Below are positions 1 through 11,277 of a stretch of 64,000 bases of DNA, piece by piece. Source of the stretch: Prorocentrum cordatum (Eukaryota > Sar > Dinophyceae > Prorocentrales > Prorocentraceae). The number at the start of each line of letters is the position of its first letter. The stretch's first letter is position 1. The notes below the pieces were generated by a model. That model saw nothing but the letters and a program-made list of their open reading frames with translations, had not been told where the DNA came from and searched no databases. The translations under genes and the position numbers were made by a program. The DNA lies in contig CAUYUJ010009480.1 in assembly GCA_963575745.1 (NCBI GenBank), positions 175,747-239,746 on the forward strand. Direction: 5' to 3'.

Positions 1-3000
1 ACCTTCCGCACCGTGGCCGTCGGGCCTGGCCCGGCCCACCGCTCCTGCCAGAGGTGGCGGCGCGCCTGCAGTGGCGCGAGGGCCTTGCCCTGCGAGAGCG
101 CCAAGCCGACCGTGCCCGCGCGGTCGCAGAAGACCTCGAGGCCCGAGCCGTCGGCCGACGGCAACCAGAACTGGGCCAGCATGTGGAACGCGTAGTCTTC
201 GCCGTCCCTGGCCTCCTGCTTGGGCCCGTACGCCCGCGGGACGATGCCGTGCATCCCGCCGATGACCTCCCCGCTGAGGCCGATCTGCACCACCGCCCAG
301 CCTGCGCGGCGGGCCCCGCGCAGCGCAGGAAATCTGGCGCTGCCGTCCACGAAGACCCTGCCCTCGAACTTCGAGCCAGGCGACACGCCAAACCAGCGCG
401 GGGCCGCGAGCGCGGCGTCGGCCGTCGCGGGGAAGGCCAGGGCAAGGTCGGGGCACAGCGCACGCGCGAAGAGCTCCGCCGCAGCGCCCCCGTGCTGCGC
501 CACCAGCCGCGCCCCCTCAGCAGCTCCCGCGAGCACGCATCCCGCCGCAGCATCTGCCAGGCCTCGCACTCGAAGGCCCTGTGCCACAGCGGGCCGCGGC
601 CTCCGCAGAGGCGGCGTAGGCCATCGCGCGCCTTGCCCTCCTTCCAGAGGCGCTCCTGCGGCCAGTGGGGGCCGCCGAAGACCGCTGCGAGCGCCCGCCT
701 GTGGCGGGCCTGCCAGTGCGGCAGCGGCGGCGCGGGCTCCTGGCAGCCTGCGCCCTCGGCGGCCTCGGCGTCGGCCTGCCCCTCGGGCGGCGGCGCGCGT
801 GGCGCTCCAGCCCCTTCCAGTGCACAGGCCATGCCCAGGCTCCTGGCCCGCGCAGCCGCTTCAACGCGAGCACGTCCGAGGCCAGCAACGCCGACTCCCG
901 CGCCACCTGCGCCAGCATGCCAGGCGAGTAGAACTCCAGCGAGAGGACACGCGCCTGCCAGTCAACGACGGCATTGTAGGCCACCATCTCGATGCCGACC
1001 CGCCTCAGCGCCAGCACGCATGCCTGCGCAGGGTCGCGGCGCTGCCCCCAGGGGCGGCGAAGGTCGAGCAAGCCTTGCGCCCCAAGCCAGCACTCCTGCA
1101 CCACCGCGGCGCTGGGCAGGCCCGTCTCCAGCGCCATGCCCCAGGAGCGCGCCACCTTCACCGCGTGCACCACGAAGGGGTCGCGGTAGGCCGCGCCACG
1201 CATCGCCCGCAACCGCAGGCCGACGCTGGCGCCCACGGGCAGCCTGCCTTCCGCACGCATGGCGGCGATCCGCAGGCCATGCAGCTTCCCGCAGGCGAGG
1301 CCCGTCACCGCGGAGCCCCAGACGGCGGCGGCCGCGGGGCTGCCTCTCTGGATGTGGCCCGCCTGCGCACCTGCACTGCGCAACGGGCGCGCCCGCGCGC
1401 TGACCTCCGCCGCGCGGCCGAGCCGAGCGCCCTGCCCGCGCGCGCGCCTCCAGCGCCCGTCGGCGGCGTCGCCACCGAGGCATCGGGCGCCAGTCCAGCG
1501 GGCCAGCGGCCCATGCGCCCAGCAGTCGTCCAGCTCGTCCCCGAGGTCCTCGCTGTTCGCCAGGTAGCCCGTCTTCGCCTCCGAGATGACCAGCCCCTTG
1601 GCGACCAGGCCCTCCGTGAGGGCCGCCATGGCCCTGGGGAGCTGCTGCGCCACCTGCGCCCTGCCGCCGACCGCCTGCAGCAGCACGTCGTCGACGACAT
1701 TCGGCAGGCGCGCCACAGGGTTCTCGCGCACGATCTTCACGAAGAGGGTGTGCACCAGCAGCTTGGCCAGCCCGACCGCACCGCTGCAGCCTGCCACGAT
1801 GGCGCCGTTCGCCTCGAACGGCTTGGAGACCGAGCCGCACCAGGACACGCGGCGCTGCGTGCGGTACGACACGCAGTAGCAGCGCGAGCGGGAACTCCGT
1901 GGCGGCCGCCTGCACACGCAGCTCCTCGCGGCTGGCATGCTCGTAGAACTTCGCCAGGTCGGTGACGCCCGTGGCCGCCGAGAGGCCTCTGCTGCGCGCA
2001 GGGGCTGCCAGGAGGTTGTGCACCACCCCCGCGCGCTCGCACGGGCTCTCCGACGTGCCCCAGAAGGCAGGGTTTTTCAGCGAGGCCTCCCAGCGGGCCA
2101 CCAGCGGCTGCCGCGCCCTGCTCCAGACCCTCAGCCAGGTGGCCGCGAGGCCGATCGGCCGCTGGCCGCCAGTAGCTTTGGGGATGAACACCACGATCAG
2201 CTGCCACAGCGCCCCCCGCGAAGGCTTCCGCTCCCAAGCCATGAGGGGCTCCAGGAAGCGCTGTCTGCAGGCCCGCGGGAGGCGCAGCAGCTGCTTCGGG
2301 TGGGGCCTATCCCACCCAAAGCCACGCCCCTCGCGGCAGGTGCCCAGGACCCGCTCGAGGTCCTCGAGCTCCAGCGGCGGCAGCGCCGACTCCTGGATGT
2401 CCCAGTTCTCAGGCGCCACCTCGCCTGCACGCGACGGCTTGACCCAGAGCGGCTGCCGCGCCTCCAGCAGCGCAGCCACTGCAGCCTCTCCCGCAACGGG
2501 CATGCGCAGGTCGACGTCGCCGTCCACGCCCGCGAGCACATCCGTGGGCACCACCGCGACCTGCTTGATGAAGCGGTAGGCCGCCGAGCCGCCCTTCTCG
2601 GTGGCCGCGGCCTGGGCCCAGGCGCGCCACTCCGCGGCCTTCCGCTGCTTGTCCAGCCTCCAGCGCCGCCTCGCCTCCCCCTGGACGAACTGCACCGTCG
2701 GCTGGCACGAGGAGGAGCTGAGCAAGCCCATCACGCGGGCCACCGACAGCCCAGCCAGCGGGCCTTCCTCTGGCCACTCGAGCTCGAACGCCATCAGCAC
2801 CTCACGCTGCTTGCGCAGCGGCGCCCAGCAGCGACCTCCTGGCGCCTCCTCCTGCAGCGCGCGCCAGCGGGCGCATGCCGCCGCGAACGACACCCAGCGC
2901 CTGCAGGCAGCGCCAACGCTCCTCTTGCAGCCCTGCTTCCAGGCTGCCTCCATCACGACCCTCTGCGTGCGTAGCCCACCCGCGCGCCCCTTCCAGCGGC

Positions 3001-3890
3001 TGGGCGGCGCGATCTCGTGGAGGTCGATCAGGTAGGCCTCCACCGCCTCGAACCACTCCTGGCAGCCCTCCTTGAGCGACTGCCCTCCCTCGGGCCTCCA
3101 GGCCGAGAAGGCCCGCTCGAGTGGCGCTGGCCGCGCTGGCGGCGGCAGCGGCAGCGGGAAGGCGGCAGGGAAGAGCGGCCGCTGCACCTTCGCCTCTGGC
3201 CCTACGCCGCGAAGCACCACCTTGAACGGCACGTGGTCCTTCGTCGGCGCCCTCAGCAGCACCTCCGCCGCGTCCACAAAGCCCGTGAGGACCCTGCTGA
3301 CAACCACAAAGTCAAAAGACCTTCGAGCCGCAGGTCGGCCCCTCTGGGCCCACGAGCGCACCGCCTGCGCTGCGTGCCCACTAACGGACGTCCACGGGCT
3401 CCATGTCCCAGTCACCCATCACGACCCACGGCGACTCCAGCTGCCCCACGTACTCGTGCAGCGCTGCCAGGAGCCCGATGTTCTCCTTCGCCCTGCCTAT
3501 CTTCGTGATGAAGTAGGCCGAGATGACGCGGCACGGCGCCCTGAAACCAAGGTTCACCTCGCACACCTGGAACCGATGGGCAGGGAGCCCTGGCGCGGCG
3601 GCGGCCGCCGGCGGCCGCAGCGTGGCCGCGGCCAGTCCGCCCGGGCTCTCCAGCGGCCCTGGGCCCGTCGGCAGCGCTGCCTGGCCATGCCAGCTGAAGC
3701 CGCGCGCCTGCATCCAGCCCGCAGCGCGGGCCATCGCCTGCTTGCCCTTGAGGCGATGCTCTTGGAGGCAGAGCACCGCATGCAGCCGCCCCACGTCGTC
3801 GTGCAGCCACTCGACCAGCGCCTGCGCCGAGCCCCACGCGGTGGTGTTGGCCGATACCAGCTCCACCACGTCCGCCGCCCGCGGGCGGCT
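1..3890 (-). pseudogene. LINE A ORF2: endonuclease, reverse transcriptase, RNase H (frameshifted)
   Basis: ORF2 of a LINE would nick target DNA and copy the element RNA into the nick. The endonuclease starts near 3890 and shows CLQEHRLKG (catalytic Glu) and VVMGDWDMEP (the GD-x-N-type motif, with Asp for Asn). The frame then changes near 3390, and the endonuclease C-terminus (SFDFVVVSR...DHVPFKVVL) continues in the next frame. RT motifs are FIPKATGGQRPIGL, VTDLAKFYEH (motif A), GAIVAGCSGAVGLAKL (motif B, after a second frame change near 1875) and NVVDDVLLQ (motif C, catalytic Asp pair). An RNase H domain follows at 365-1 with RVFVDGS, then EARDGEDYAF and VFCDRAG. The frame breaks make this a pseudogene. 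The RT identity is firm; the break positions are accurate to about 30 bases. Confidence 0.82.
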
Positions 3891-5052
3891 ACCCAGAGGC
3901 TGGGCCTGCCACCCGCTGGCGCTTGGCCAGCGCTGCACGCCAGGCTGCGCGCTGCTGCTCGTCCTCCATGCCCACCTCGTCGAACACGGCATCGAGCCCG
4001 ACGAGCTCGGGGCCGAGGTCGAGGTCGCCGACGCGCTTGCGGTCCCCAGGAGGACCATCAGCGCCATCATCACTGCCATCAGCCGCGGGGGCGGCCTCCT
4101 GCGCCGCGGTGGTCTGCTCAGCCGCAGCTGCCGCCTCGCGGGCCCGCTCGGCCGCCGCTGCCTCACGAGCTCGGGCGTCGGCGGCGGCGAGCTTCTCCAC
4201 GAGGCTGCGGGCCTCGGCGGCCATCGCGGGCAGGGCGCCGCCCTCCTCCCCGAGCAAGAGGACCCGCTCCCGCTCCGCCTCGAGGCCCTCGAGGCCCTTG
4301 AGCAGCACCTTGCCCAGGCAGTCCTCGGCCGCCACAGGCTCGCCCACCTCCATGGGCGACGGCCCCCTGTGCTGCTCCAGGTCAGCGCGCTTCATCGCGC
4401 GCACGGCCTCGGCCACCTCCTCCAGCTGGTCGCGCCGCTTCTGGAGGACGTCCGCCTGCTCCGCCACGCGGACCGCGACCGCCGCCTGCTCCTCCTGGAC
4501 GGCCACCAGCGCAGCCTCTGCACGGCTGACCTGGCTCTTGATCTTCGCCTCCTTGGCCAGGAGGGCCTGGAACGACAGCTCGGCCAACGGTTTCGCTTGC
4601 GGCGGCGCGTCCACCACAGGCACCAGGGCCCCGAAGTCCTGGACCAGGGCCGCCGACCAGCCTTCCCGGGGGCCAAAGTGGCGGAGGAGGGCCTGGCGAA
4701 CCTCCTCGTCCTTGCCGCCGCTGCAGCTGGGCCGCTCCTCCGCCTCCCGCTTGGCATCGCCCTGCGCCCACGGCGCCGGCGTGGCCGCGGCGGCGGCAGG
4801 CCCAGGCACGTCCGAGGCGAAGCGCACGCGCTTCGCCACGACCTTCTCCTTCCCCTTGGCCTTGGCCTTCGCCTTGGCCTTGTTGATGGCCTCGCCGATC
4901 GTGCCTGCGCCTCGTGGCGGCCGCGCCGCCTTGCAAAGCCTGCACTCCGTGCGCCAAGCCATGTTGACGTAGCCAGCAGCACACGAGCGGCACGTCCAGG
5001 GGTCGCCACCCTGGCTGGAACCGCGCGTGCCACCTGCAACTCCATTCGCCAT
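3889..5052 (-). CDS. LINE A ORF1 protein with RanBP2-type zinc finger and coiled coil
   Basis: The frame is open for 387 codons from an ATG at 5052. I chose this start because the upstream part of the frame is only translated microsatellite (poly-Pro/Gly). Residues about 19-41 form a RanBP2-type zinc finger: WTCRSC, then Asn, then CRLC. A Lys/Ala-rich basic stretch follows (about 50-65), then a long Ala/Glu/Gln-rich predicted coiled coil (about 150-330) and a short tail. LINE ORF1 proteins bind element RNA and multimerise; here that role is inferred from position and composition. The stop at 3889 abuts the start of the endonuclease domain near 3890, a typical ORF1/ORF2 junction. This ORF is intact although ORF2 is broken. 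Confidence 0.7.
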   Translation of the reverse strand: MANGVAGGTRGSSQGGDPWTCRSCAAGYVNMAWRTECRLCKAARPPRGAGTIGEAINKAKAKAKAKGKEKVVAKRVRFASDVPGPAAAAATPAPWAQGDAKREAEERPSCSGGKDEEVRQALLRHFGPREGWSAALVQDFGALVPVVDAPPQAKPLAELSFQALLAKEAKIKSQVSRAEAALVAVQEEQAAVAVRVAEQADVLQKRRDQLEEVAEAVRAMKRADLEQHRGPSPMEVGEPVAAEDCLGKVLLKGLEGLEAERERVLLLGEEGGALPAMAAEARSLVEKLAAADARAREAAAAERAREAAAAAEQTTAAQEAAPAADGSDDGADGPPGDRKRVGDLDLGPELVGLDAVFDEVGMEDEQQRAAWRAALAKRQRVAGPASG

Positions 5053-5108
5053 CGGCCCGCGGGGGCACGCCGCTCTGAAGATTGCACCCGCAAGAGCGAA
5101 CACCTGGC

Positions 5109-5243
5109 TCGCCCCAGAACGGGGAGGAGGAGGAGGAGGAGGAGGCGGAGGAGGAGGCGGAGGAGGAGGAGGTTGAGGAGGAGGCGGAGGAGGACGAGGA
5201 GGAGGAGGAGGCGGAGGAGGAGGAGGGGGAGGAGGCGGAGCCC
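5109..5243. repeat. (GGA)n purine microsatellite
   Basis: This is an imperfect GGA/GGC triplet tract, purine on the plus strand, directly beside the 5' end of LINE A. Translations of it give long poly-Glu or poly-Pro frames that are not genes. Confidence 0.9.
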
Positions 5244-5329
5244 CCCCCCCTGCCCTGCCCCTCCTCAACCCCGCCGTCCCGTCTCCTCGCCTGCGGCGAG
5301 CCTGCCACGGCGCGCTTCAGCCGAGTGAG

Positions 5330-5870
5330 CCTTCTCGCTGCCGCTGCCGCTGCGGTGCTGAGCAGATCGCACGCTGCAAGATGCACGCCGACGAACTCTG
5401 CGGGCTCACGCTGCCGTGATTTGGGGGAACGCCGTCGTTCCTGATGCTTCACGCTGGCGTGGCTTCACGCCGCCGTGACTGCCGCTGTTGATAATGTTGT
5501 ATATGAAACTTCCATGACAAATATTCCACTGCGATGTGGAGTGAGGCTCCCGTGCTTAGGATCGCCCGCTAGGATCATTCACGCTGCCAATGTTGATGCT
5601 TCACGCTGCCGCAGATTTCACACACTTCCCTGGTTGTACGTGAGATTCGCCCCTGCCGCACATGGTACCTACTTGACGATGCCAAGAAAGATGCGTCACG
5701 ACGCCGTGCTTCAATGCTTCCCGCTGCCGTGCTCGAAATCTTCACGCTGCGCGGTTTCCTGCTCCGAACTGGCCTGCTGGATGCATCACGACGCCGCGCT
5801 TGAGACTCACTCTCTTCACCCTGCCGTGCTAAAAAAGACCTGACGCTGCCGTGCTCCCCGCGCTGCCCGG
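5330..5870. repeat. Dispersed TTCACGCTGCCGTG motif array
   Basis: About a dozen variants of a 14-16 base motif built on CACG-CTGC-CGTG occur here, irregularly spaced. Examples are 5406-5419, 5465-5478 and 5697-5708. The motif can fold as a 4-5 bp CACG/CGTG stem with a four-base loop (CTGC, CCGC or ACGC). The stretch is less GC-rich than its surroundings and has no convincing gene. Confidence 0.6.
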
Positions 5871-6175
5871 GCCACCGCTGCTCCGCGCTGCCGCGCCTCT
5901 CGTCGCCCGCCCTCGCCCGGCCGAGTCCTGCGCGCCGGGGACGCCTTGGCCCTGTTCGCCTCCTTCTTCGACCGCCTGGCGACTGGCGAGGGCGAGCTCC
6001 TGAGCACGGCCGCCGCTGCCACACCGCCGCCGCCGTTCGGCAGAGAAACGCCGGCTGCTCGCCGCGCCACCGCCGCGGGCAGCAAACGTGCCCGCTGCCC
6101 CCCCCCCCCCCCCCGCGCGATGCTCCTCCTCCTCCTCTCCTCCTCCCCTCCTCCTCCTCCTCTTCCTCGTCCTCG
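5871..6175. other. No gene recognised; poly-C and CCT tracts
   Basis: GC-rich DNA ending in a run of C near 6100-6114 and a CCT-rich tract up to the CAT microsatellite. I see no gene. Confidence 0.5.
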
Positions 6176-6415
<240 letters not shown>

Positions 6416-6855
6416 CATCAGCACTCACCACCACGCATCATCATCACTCATCATCCTCCGGATCCTCGTCATGTTCACATCAATCTGCATCTCCATCCAC
6501 GTCACCTTTTTTACGTATGCCTCCTTTTGCAGTCGTCGGCACTGCATTCGCATCGCAAAAAAAACATCACAGTCTGCTGGACAAGGCCGCCCCAAGCTTC
6601 CGCCCAGCGCCTGCGCCTGGATCAGAGCTGAGGCAGAAAAAGAAACACCGCCCACATAACATACATACCATACTCGGCCGTATAGAACAACGGTTTTTAA
6701 ACTGTGCGCACATTTCTCGTCACGCGCTCCGCGCGACATTAATCGTATCTTCTTACAGGTCTTCGCATGCTGAATCCATGTTCGCCAGCGTGGACCCCAC
6801 ACAGTGTTCTATAGCGCACTATGTGGTGAAGCCTATGCGGAGCAATTCACCAACA
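6416..6855. other. No gene recognised
   Basis: Unique-looking, less GC-rich sequence between two microsatellites. A 125-codon minus frame exists at 6425-6802, but it matches no family I know and begins inside the CAT tract. Confidence 0.4.
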
Positions 6856-7735
6856 TATATATATATATATATATATATCTATAGATATGTATAAATACAT
6901 ATGTATAGACATGGTGCAATCAATGTGGTTTACGCTGTGTGGTGCCTTATATGCATCGCAATATATGTGGTGTAAGCTATGTGGAGGAATATCTGTGGAT
7001 TCCACGTCCTCACCTATGTGGTGTGAGCTATGTGGTGTGGGCAAGGGGGGGGGGAGTAAATTAGGTGGCCCTGCCTACGGGGTGTGAGCTACGTAATGCA
7101 ATAATGTCATGCAAACTGAGTGTGTGAGCTCTGTGGTGCAATGTATGTGGTGCGCAATCTAAGTGGTGCAACCTGTGCAATGCAATGCAATCTATGTGTG
7201 GTGCAAGCTCTGCCGTGCAATTTATGTAGAACTAACTATCGTGCTCATGTGGGCTATGTGGGGCTATGTGAGGTACGCTATGTGGTGCAATCAATGTTAT
7301 TCAATCGACGGGGTGTGAGCTACGTAGTGCAATGTATGTGGTGCAATGTCTGTGGTGTGACCTATGTGGTGCGATATATGTGGGGCATTACATGTGGTGC
7401 AAGGTATGCGGTGCTATCTACGTTAAGCAACTTATAATGTGCAATGTATGTGATTTGGTGTGCACTATGTGGTGCTATCAATATGGTGCAACCTATGGGG
7501 TGCACTATATGTGGTGCAAGCTATGTGAAGCAAAACAAATGGTGTCATCTATGTGGTGTAAGATGTGTGGCGCAATCTATGTAATGCGAACTAAGTGGTG
7601 TAAGCTACGTAGTGCGATATACTTGGTGAGAGCAATGTCGTGCGACACATGTGGTGAAGTCTATGGGGTTTTAACTATGTTGTGGGCACTGCGTGGTGCA
7701 ATCTATGTTGCAATCGATGGCAATGCAATCGGGTG
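6856..7735 (+). repeat. (TA)n tract and degenerate CTATGTGGTGCAAT repeats
   Basis: A short (TA)n run at about 6856-6880 is followed by some 800 bases of degenerate tandem copies of a 14-16 base unit close to CTATGTGGTGCAAT, with variants such as GAGCTATGTGGTG and CTACGTAGTGCAA. The unit length varies, so frames shift through it and no stable protein is encoded. Related units recur at 58160-58345. Confidence 0.85.
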
Positions 7736-7739
7736 GTGC

Positions 7740-7965
7740 AACGGGATGGCGGCGACGGGTGGCGAGGGACGGCGGCGACGGGCGGCGACGGCGACAACAA
7801 GCGCGGAGACCGAGAGCCAAGCCCGGAAGCAGCGGCGACGGGACGGCGGCGACGGGCGGCGACGGCGGCAACAGGCACGGCGACCGACGGCCAGGCCCAG
7901 CAGCAGCGGCGACCGACGGCGGCGACGGACGGCGACGGTGGCAACAACCAAGCCGAACCGGCAGC
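7740..7965. repeat. GGCGAC-rich minisatellite
   Basis: Imperfect hexanucleotide-like repeats of ggcgac/ggcggc with longer phrases (gacggcggcgacgggcggcga, gccaagcccag) repeated two or three times. Confidence 0.85.
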
Positions 7966-8329
7966 CAAGCCCAGCTCCTCAGAGCAGAAATAAGAAGCCC
8001 CAAGTGAAAGTACTGGTTGGGGAATGTTCTATTTCGAACAGACACAAGCGTCATCGTTGAACGATGCAGACCTTCTGCGCCCAATTCGCACACGGCTGCA
8101 ACCACGCAGTAACAAAAGCGAGCAATGCCAGAGCATCGAGAGGCTGCCCCCGAGAGCGCAGCGGCGGGTACGCATGGAAAGGCAAGTGATGCTTTCTCGC
8201 CGCTGCCTTCCCATACCGGCGCATGCTGAGTGACTCCTCCCCTGTGTCCCCCCCCCAGGTCCCCCCAGGCCCTCTCTGGGGGGTCGCGGGGATGTCTCAA
8301 GCGGCTTGCCTGTATCACCACCCGACATC
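7966..8329. other. No gene recognised
   Basis: Mixed-composition sequence between repeat blocks. Short frames on both strands show no recognisable domain. Confidence 0.4.
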
Positions 8330-9365
8330 CTCCGCTGTCGGAGCAGATGAGGCGACCACGCGAGAACCCTTGGAACACCGCAGGGGAAATCAATGACCTT
8401 CGCCCCTGGAGCCTGTCTCGGGGATGAGCTTGACGCCCTCAGGGTGCGCCTCGGAGGCTCCCTGAGCCCGCATCGGAGCAATGATGGGCGTGCTGGGGCC
8501 GTGTTGGTGCCCTGAGGGCCTCGTTTAGGGCCGTTGTCACGTGTCCGAGCTCATTTGGGGGGCCGCCCTGAGCCCGCGACTCTAGGCGCCTCTGAGGCCG
8601 TCTTAGCGCCCTCTTGGGGTGTCATTGGAGCCCGCTTGAGCGCTTCTGCCGTCTCGGGGCGTCGGGCGGCGGAGCAGGCGGCCATACGAAAATCCTTGAC
8701 AAACCCATGGGAAATCAATGGTTTTCGCCCCCGGAGCCTCTGTCGGGGATTAACTGGGCGCCCTCTTGGTGCGCCTCGGAGGCTGCCTGAGCCTGCATCG
8801 GAGCAATGATGGGCGTGCTGGGGCAGTTTGGGGGGGCCCTGGGGGCCTCGTTTAGGGCCCTTGTCACGTGTCGGAGCTCATTTGAGGAGCCGCCCTGAGC
8901 CCTCTGGGGCGATTTGGGGCGCCTCTTGGCCCGCCTTGGCGCCCGATTCGGCTGTGTCTGGACCTTCTTGCGCGCCTTTCGTGCCGTTTCTGGCTGTCGG
9001 GCAGCGGAGCAGGCGACCATACGAAAATCTTTGACAAATCCATGGGGAATCATTGGTTGTCGCCCCTGGAGCCTCCGTCGGGGATGAACTTGAAGCCCTC
9101 TTGAGGCGCCTCGGAGGCTGCCTGGGCCTGAGCCCGCATCGGAGCGATGATTGGCGTGCTGGAGCCGTTTTGGGGCCCTGAGGGACTAGTTTAGGGCCGT
9201 TGCCACGTGTCCGAGCTCATTTGAGGAGCCGCCCTGAACCCTCAGGGGCGATTTGGGGCGCCTCTCAGGCCGTCTTGGCGCCCTCTTCGGGTTTCTTGGG
9301 ACCTTCTTGGGCGCCTATTGTGCCGTTCCCGGGCGTCGGGCAGCGGAGCAGGCGAGCACACGAAC
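8330..9365. repeat. About 330-bp tandem repeat, three diverged copies
   Basis: A unit of about 324-341 bp is repeated three times. Anchor phrases (catcggagc and ggcgtgctgg) recur at 8472, 8796 and 9137. Each unit has an AT-richer core (gaaaatccttgacaaa, ggaaatcaatgg) inside GC-rich GGGCCGT-type sequence. The same core recurs elsewhere in the window; see the interspersed family at 28865-29190. Confidence 0.8.
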
Positions 9366-9592
9366 ATCCTTTCCCAGCACAACAACATAGAAGAAATTCT
9401 CTGGCGGAGAACATCTCAGTTTACACATTGTCATTGTTATTTTCCAAGCTGCTTACGACCGCGCCGCTGCGAGCCGGGCGACTGCCTTCTGCCAGCGGCA
9501 GTGCGTGCAGCAGCCGCGCACTGCACCCTTTGTGCCGTCCAAGGCACGGTTCTGACTTGACTTGACTGGAGCACAATAAAATCACTCTCTTC

Positions 9593-9850
9593 CTATGGAA
9601 TGTGACGCTGCAGGGTCGTGGGCTCCAGCTTGCATTCCCGTATCTCGTTGAACAGCAACAGGGCCCGCTGCCACTGCTGACCTGTATCACACGCGCTGAT
9701 CCCAGCGTTGCAGCTGATGGCATCGGGCTCCAATTTCGTCTCGACCATCTCGCTGGGCAGTGCCAGCGCCCGCTGCCACCGCTTGCCCCTCGCGCCCGCG
9801 CTGATCCCGAGGGTGTAGCTGACTAGGGCTGACCCGTGGACTCCGTCCAC
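9593..9850 (-). pseudogene. Pentatricopeptide (PPR) repeat fragment
   Basis: The minus strand encodes about two degenerate PPR units. Recognisable pieces are VSYTLGISAGARGKRWQRAL, SEMVETKLEPDAISCNAGIS and ACDTGQQWQRALLLFNEI followed by KLEP. This wording is typical of the very large dinoflagellate PPR family, whose members bind organelle RNA. Usual PPR proteins have many repeats; here there are two, with no flanking PPR sequence, no start and GC-rich repeat DNA upstream. I therefore call a gene fragment or single-exon relic. It could be one exon of a long, intron-rich gene; I see no neighbouring exon. Confidence 0.65.
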
Positions 9851-9869
9851 GACATCTGGCCGAGAGCAT

Positions 9870-10600
9870 TCTCGGGGGAGCGGCGGGAATGCTGCCGAAA
9901 AGGTATTCACGTTGGCGGTCAGCCCGTCGACTTCGAGGGGGCCTCTGGAGGCCCTCTTGGGCTCTCGTCGGTGCCGTCTGAGCCGTCTCGGAACCATCTT
10001 GGGCCGTCTTGGGGCCTCTTGGGCGGTCTGGGGGCCGCCTTGGACCGTCTTGGGCGGCTCTTGGGGCTGTCTTGGGTGCCTTCTGGGCCGTCTTGGGGCC
10101 GTCGTGGGCCGTCTTGGGCGCTCATTGGGCCGTCTTCTGGCAGTGTTGGGCCGTCTTTGGGGCTGTCTTCGTGTTTGGGCCCTGATATATAGGGGCATCT
10201 TGGCCCGATCGCGGGGGGCTCTGTGGCCGTCGTGGGCGCGTCGGAGACAAAAAGCACGAGAATGCAACACATAGAAATTGCCCGACGTGACTGGGACGAT
10301 CTGCGCAGCTCGAGGCTGCCCTGTGGAATCCTCGAGGGCCGTCTTCGGAGGCTCCTGGCCTCTCCTGGGGGCCCTTGGGGCCGTCGGAGCGGTTTATAGA
10401 GCGGCTCTGAGCGCCCCTGGGGCCGGCGGGGTGGCCTCTGGAGCGGTTCGAAGCCATCTTGGGGTCGTCGGGGCGCCCTCTTGAACGGTTCGGAGCCGTC
10501 TTTGGGCCGTCGGGGCGGCCTCTGGAGCGTCTCGGAGCCGTCGTGGGGCTGTCGGGGCGCCCTCTTCAGCGGCTCGAAGCTGCCATAAGTCACTCGGCGC
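9870..10600. repeat. GGGCCGTCTTGG-type degenerate repeats
   Basis: About 700 bases of imperfect 12-17 base units around GGGCCGTCTTGGGG, changing after 10300 to GGAGCGGTTCGGAGCCGTC. The minus frames (RRPQDGPRRP-like) are translations of the repeat and not genes. This is the sequence into which the LTR element inserted. Confidence 0.8.
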
Positions 10601-10605
10601 AGTAA
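10601..10605. repeat. Target-site duplication, left copy (agtaa)
   Basis: agtaa immediately precedes the left LTR and recurs at 26577-26581 just after the right LTR. Five bases is the usual size for Ty1/copia insertions. The last two bases also match the sequence at the inner edge of the other LTR, so the boundary could be one or two bases off. Confidence 0.7.
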
Positions 10606-10908
10606 GTCGGAAGTGAGCTTGGTAACTCAAATAGGGCATATAGCCTGTCATATAGCATCCGATTCCAAGGCGCTGACCGTGGACATCGGATGGCAAATAG
10701 CGTCCATCGCTCTGCTGTAGCTGTGAAGGTGCAGTATGAGGGGTGGGCGGATAAGATAGGATAAGATCGATGTAATGATCTTTCCAGCACATAGCGAACA
10801 CTCGCGGTGTCCGGGCAAATAGGGCGCGCGTGCCTTGAGCCCAAGGCAGCGGCGCGCGAGCTATGCTCCCGATACTGTAACATCTCCCAAAGAGCTACCC
10901 TTAAAGTC
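10606..10908 (-). repeat. 3' LTR of the giant copia element
   Basis: Direct repeat of 26274-26576 with six substitutions (two adjacent at the gg/aa site, then four single) and no gaps. The ends read gtcggaag...ttaaagtc on the plus strand. They do not show the common TG...CA termini. Confidence 0.93.
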
Positions 10909-11277
10909 GGGAGGGGAGGAGACGGAGAGCATAGTCGCACGCAAAATTCGCGCGCACGACTGTTTGCAAAGAAATGAAAACAGTGCGTACAAACTGGCCA
11001 AACGCCAGAATGTAAGGCGAGTTTCCTCGCAAAGTATTTCACGCAAATACAGGACAGCCCCTTCAAATAATGAAGGGCTATCGGCCTAGTTAGAGGTAGG
11101 CCAAAATTAGGCCATACCTCACCAAGCAAATGTGTATTAAGGCAAAGAGCCTGAGTTGTATGAAGCCGGCTCGTTGCCAGGCGTGAAATATGAGGCTCGT
11201 TTCCGAGCAACTAAAGGGGCGCCTTTATAATAGGCGCCCGTGCTGGCAAACTGGACCGCGAGGGCAACAAGGACAGA
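10909..11277 (-). other. 3' untranslated region of the copia element, with sense-strand pyrimidine tract
   Basis: This is non-coding sequence between the Pol stop and the 3' LTR. It contains two of the mini-hairpins (11017-11030 and 11195-11208). The bases touching the LTR (10909-10930) are purine-rich on the plus strand, so pyrimidine-rich on the sense strand. That is the reverse of the polypurine tract expected just upstream of a 3' LTR. Confidence 0.7.

Larger units (their letters stand above)
1..5091 (-). mobile_element. LINE A: decayed non-LTR retrotransposon, cut by left window edge
   Basis: Read on the minus strand this is an ordered LINE: ORF1 (5052-3889), then an apurinic-type endonuclease (about 3890-3290), reverse transcriptase (about 2560-1500) and an RNase H domain (about 365-1). 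The 3' end lies outside the window. ORF2 needs at least two frame changes to be read through, so this copy is dead. Its 5' side runs into a (GGA/TCC)n tract at 5109-5243. I found no spliced-leader relic at this 5' end, unlike LINE B. Domain order and the ORF1 zinc finger match LINE B, but the proteins are clearly diverged, so these are two different lineages. The exact 5' boundary is a guess. Confidence 0.85.

Noticed and set aside
54-1965. Long plus-strand frames opposite LINE A
   Set aside because: GC-rich antisense shadows of the RT/RNase H coding strand; Arg/Ala/Pro composition and no motifs.
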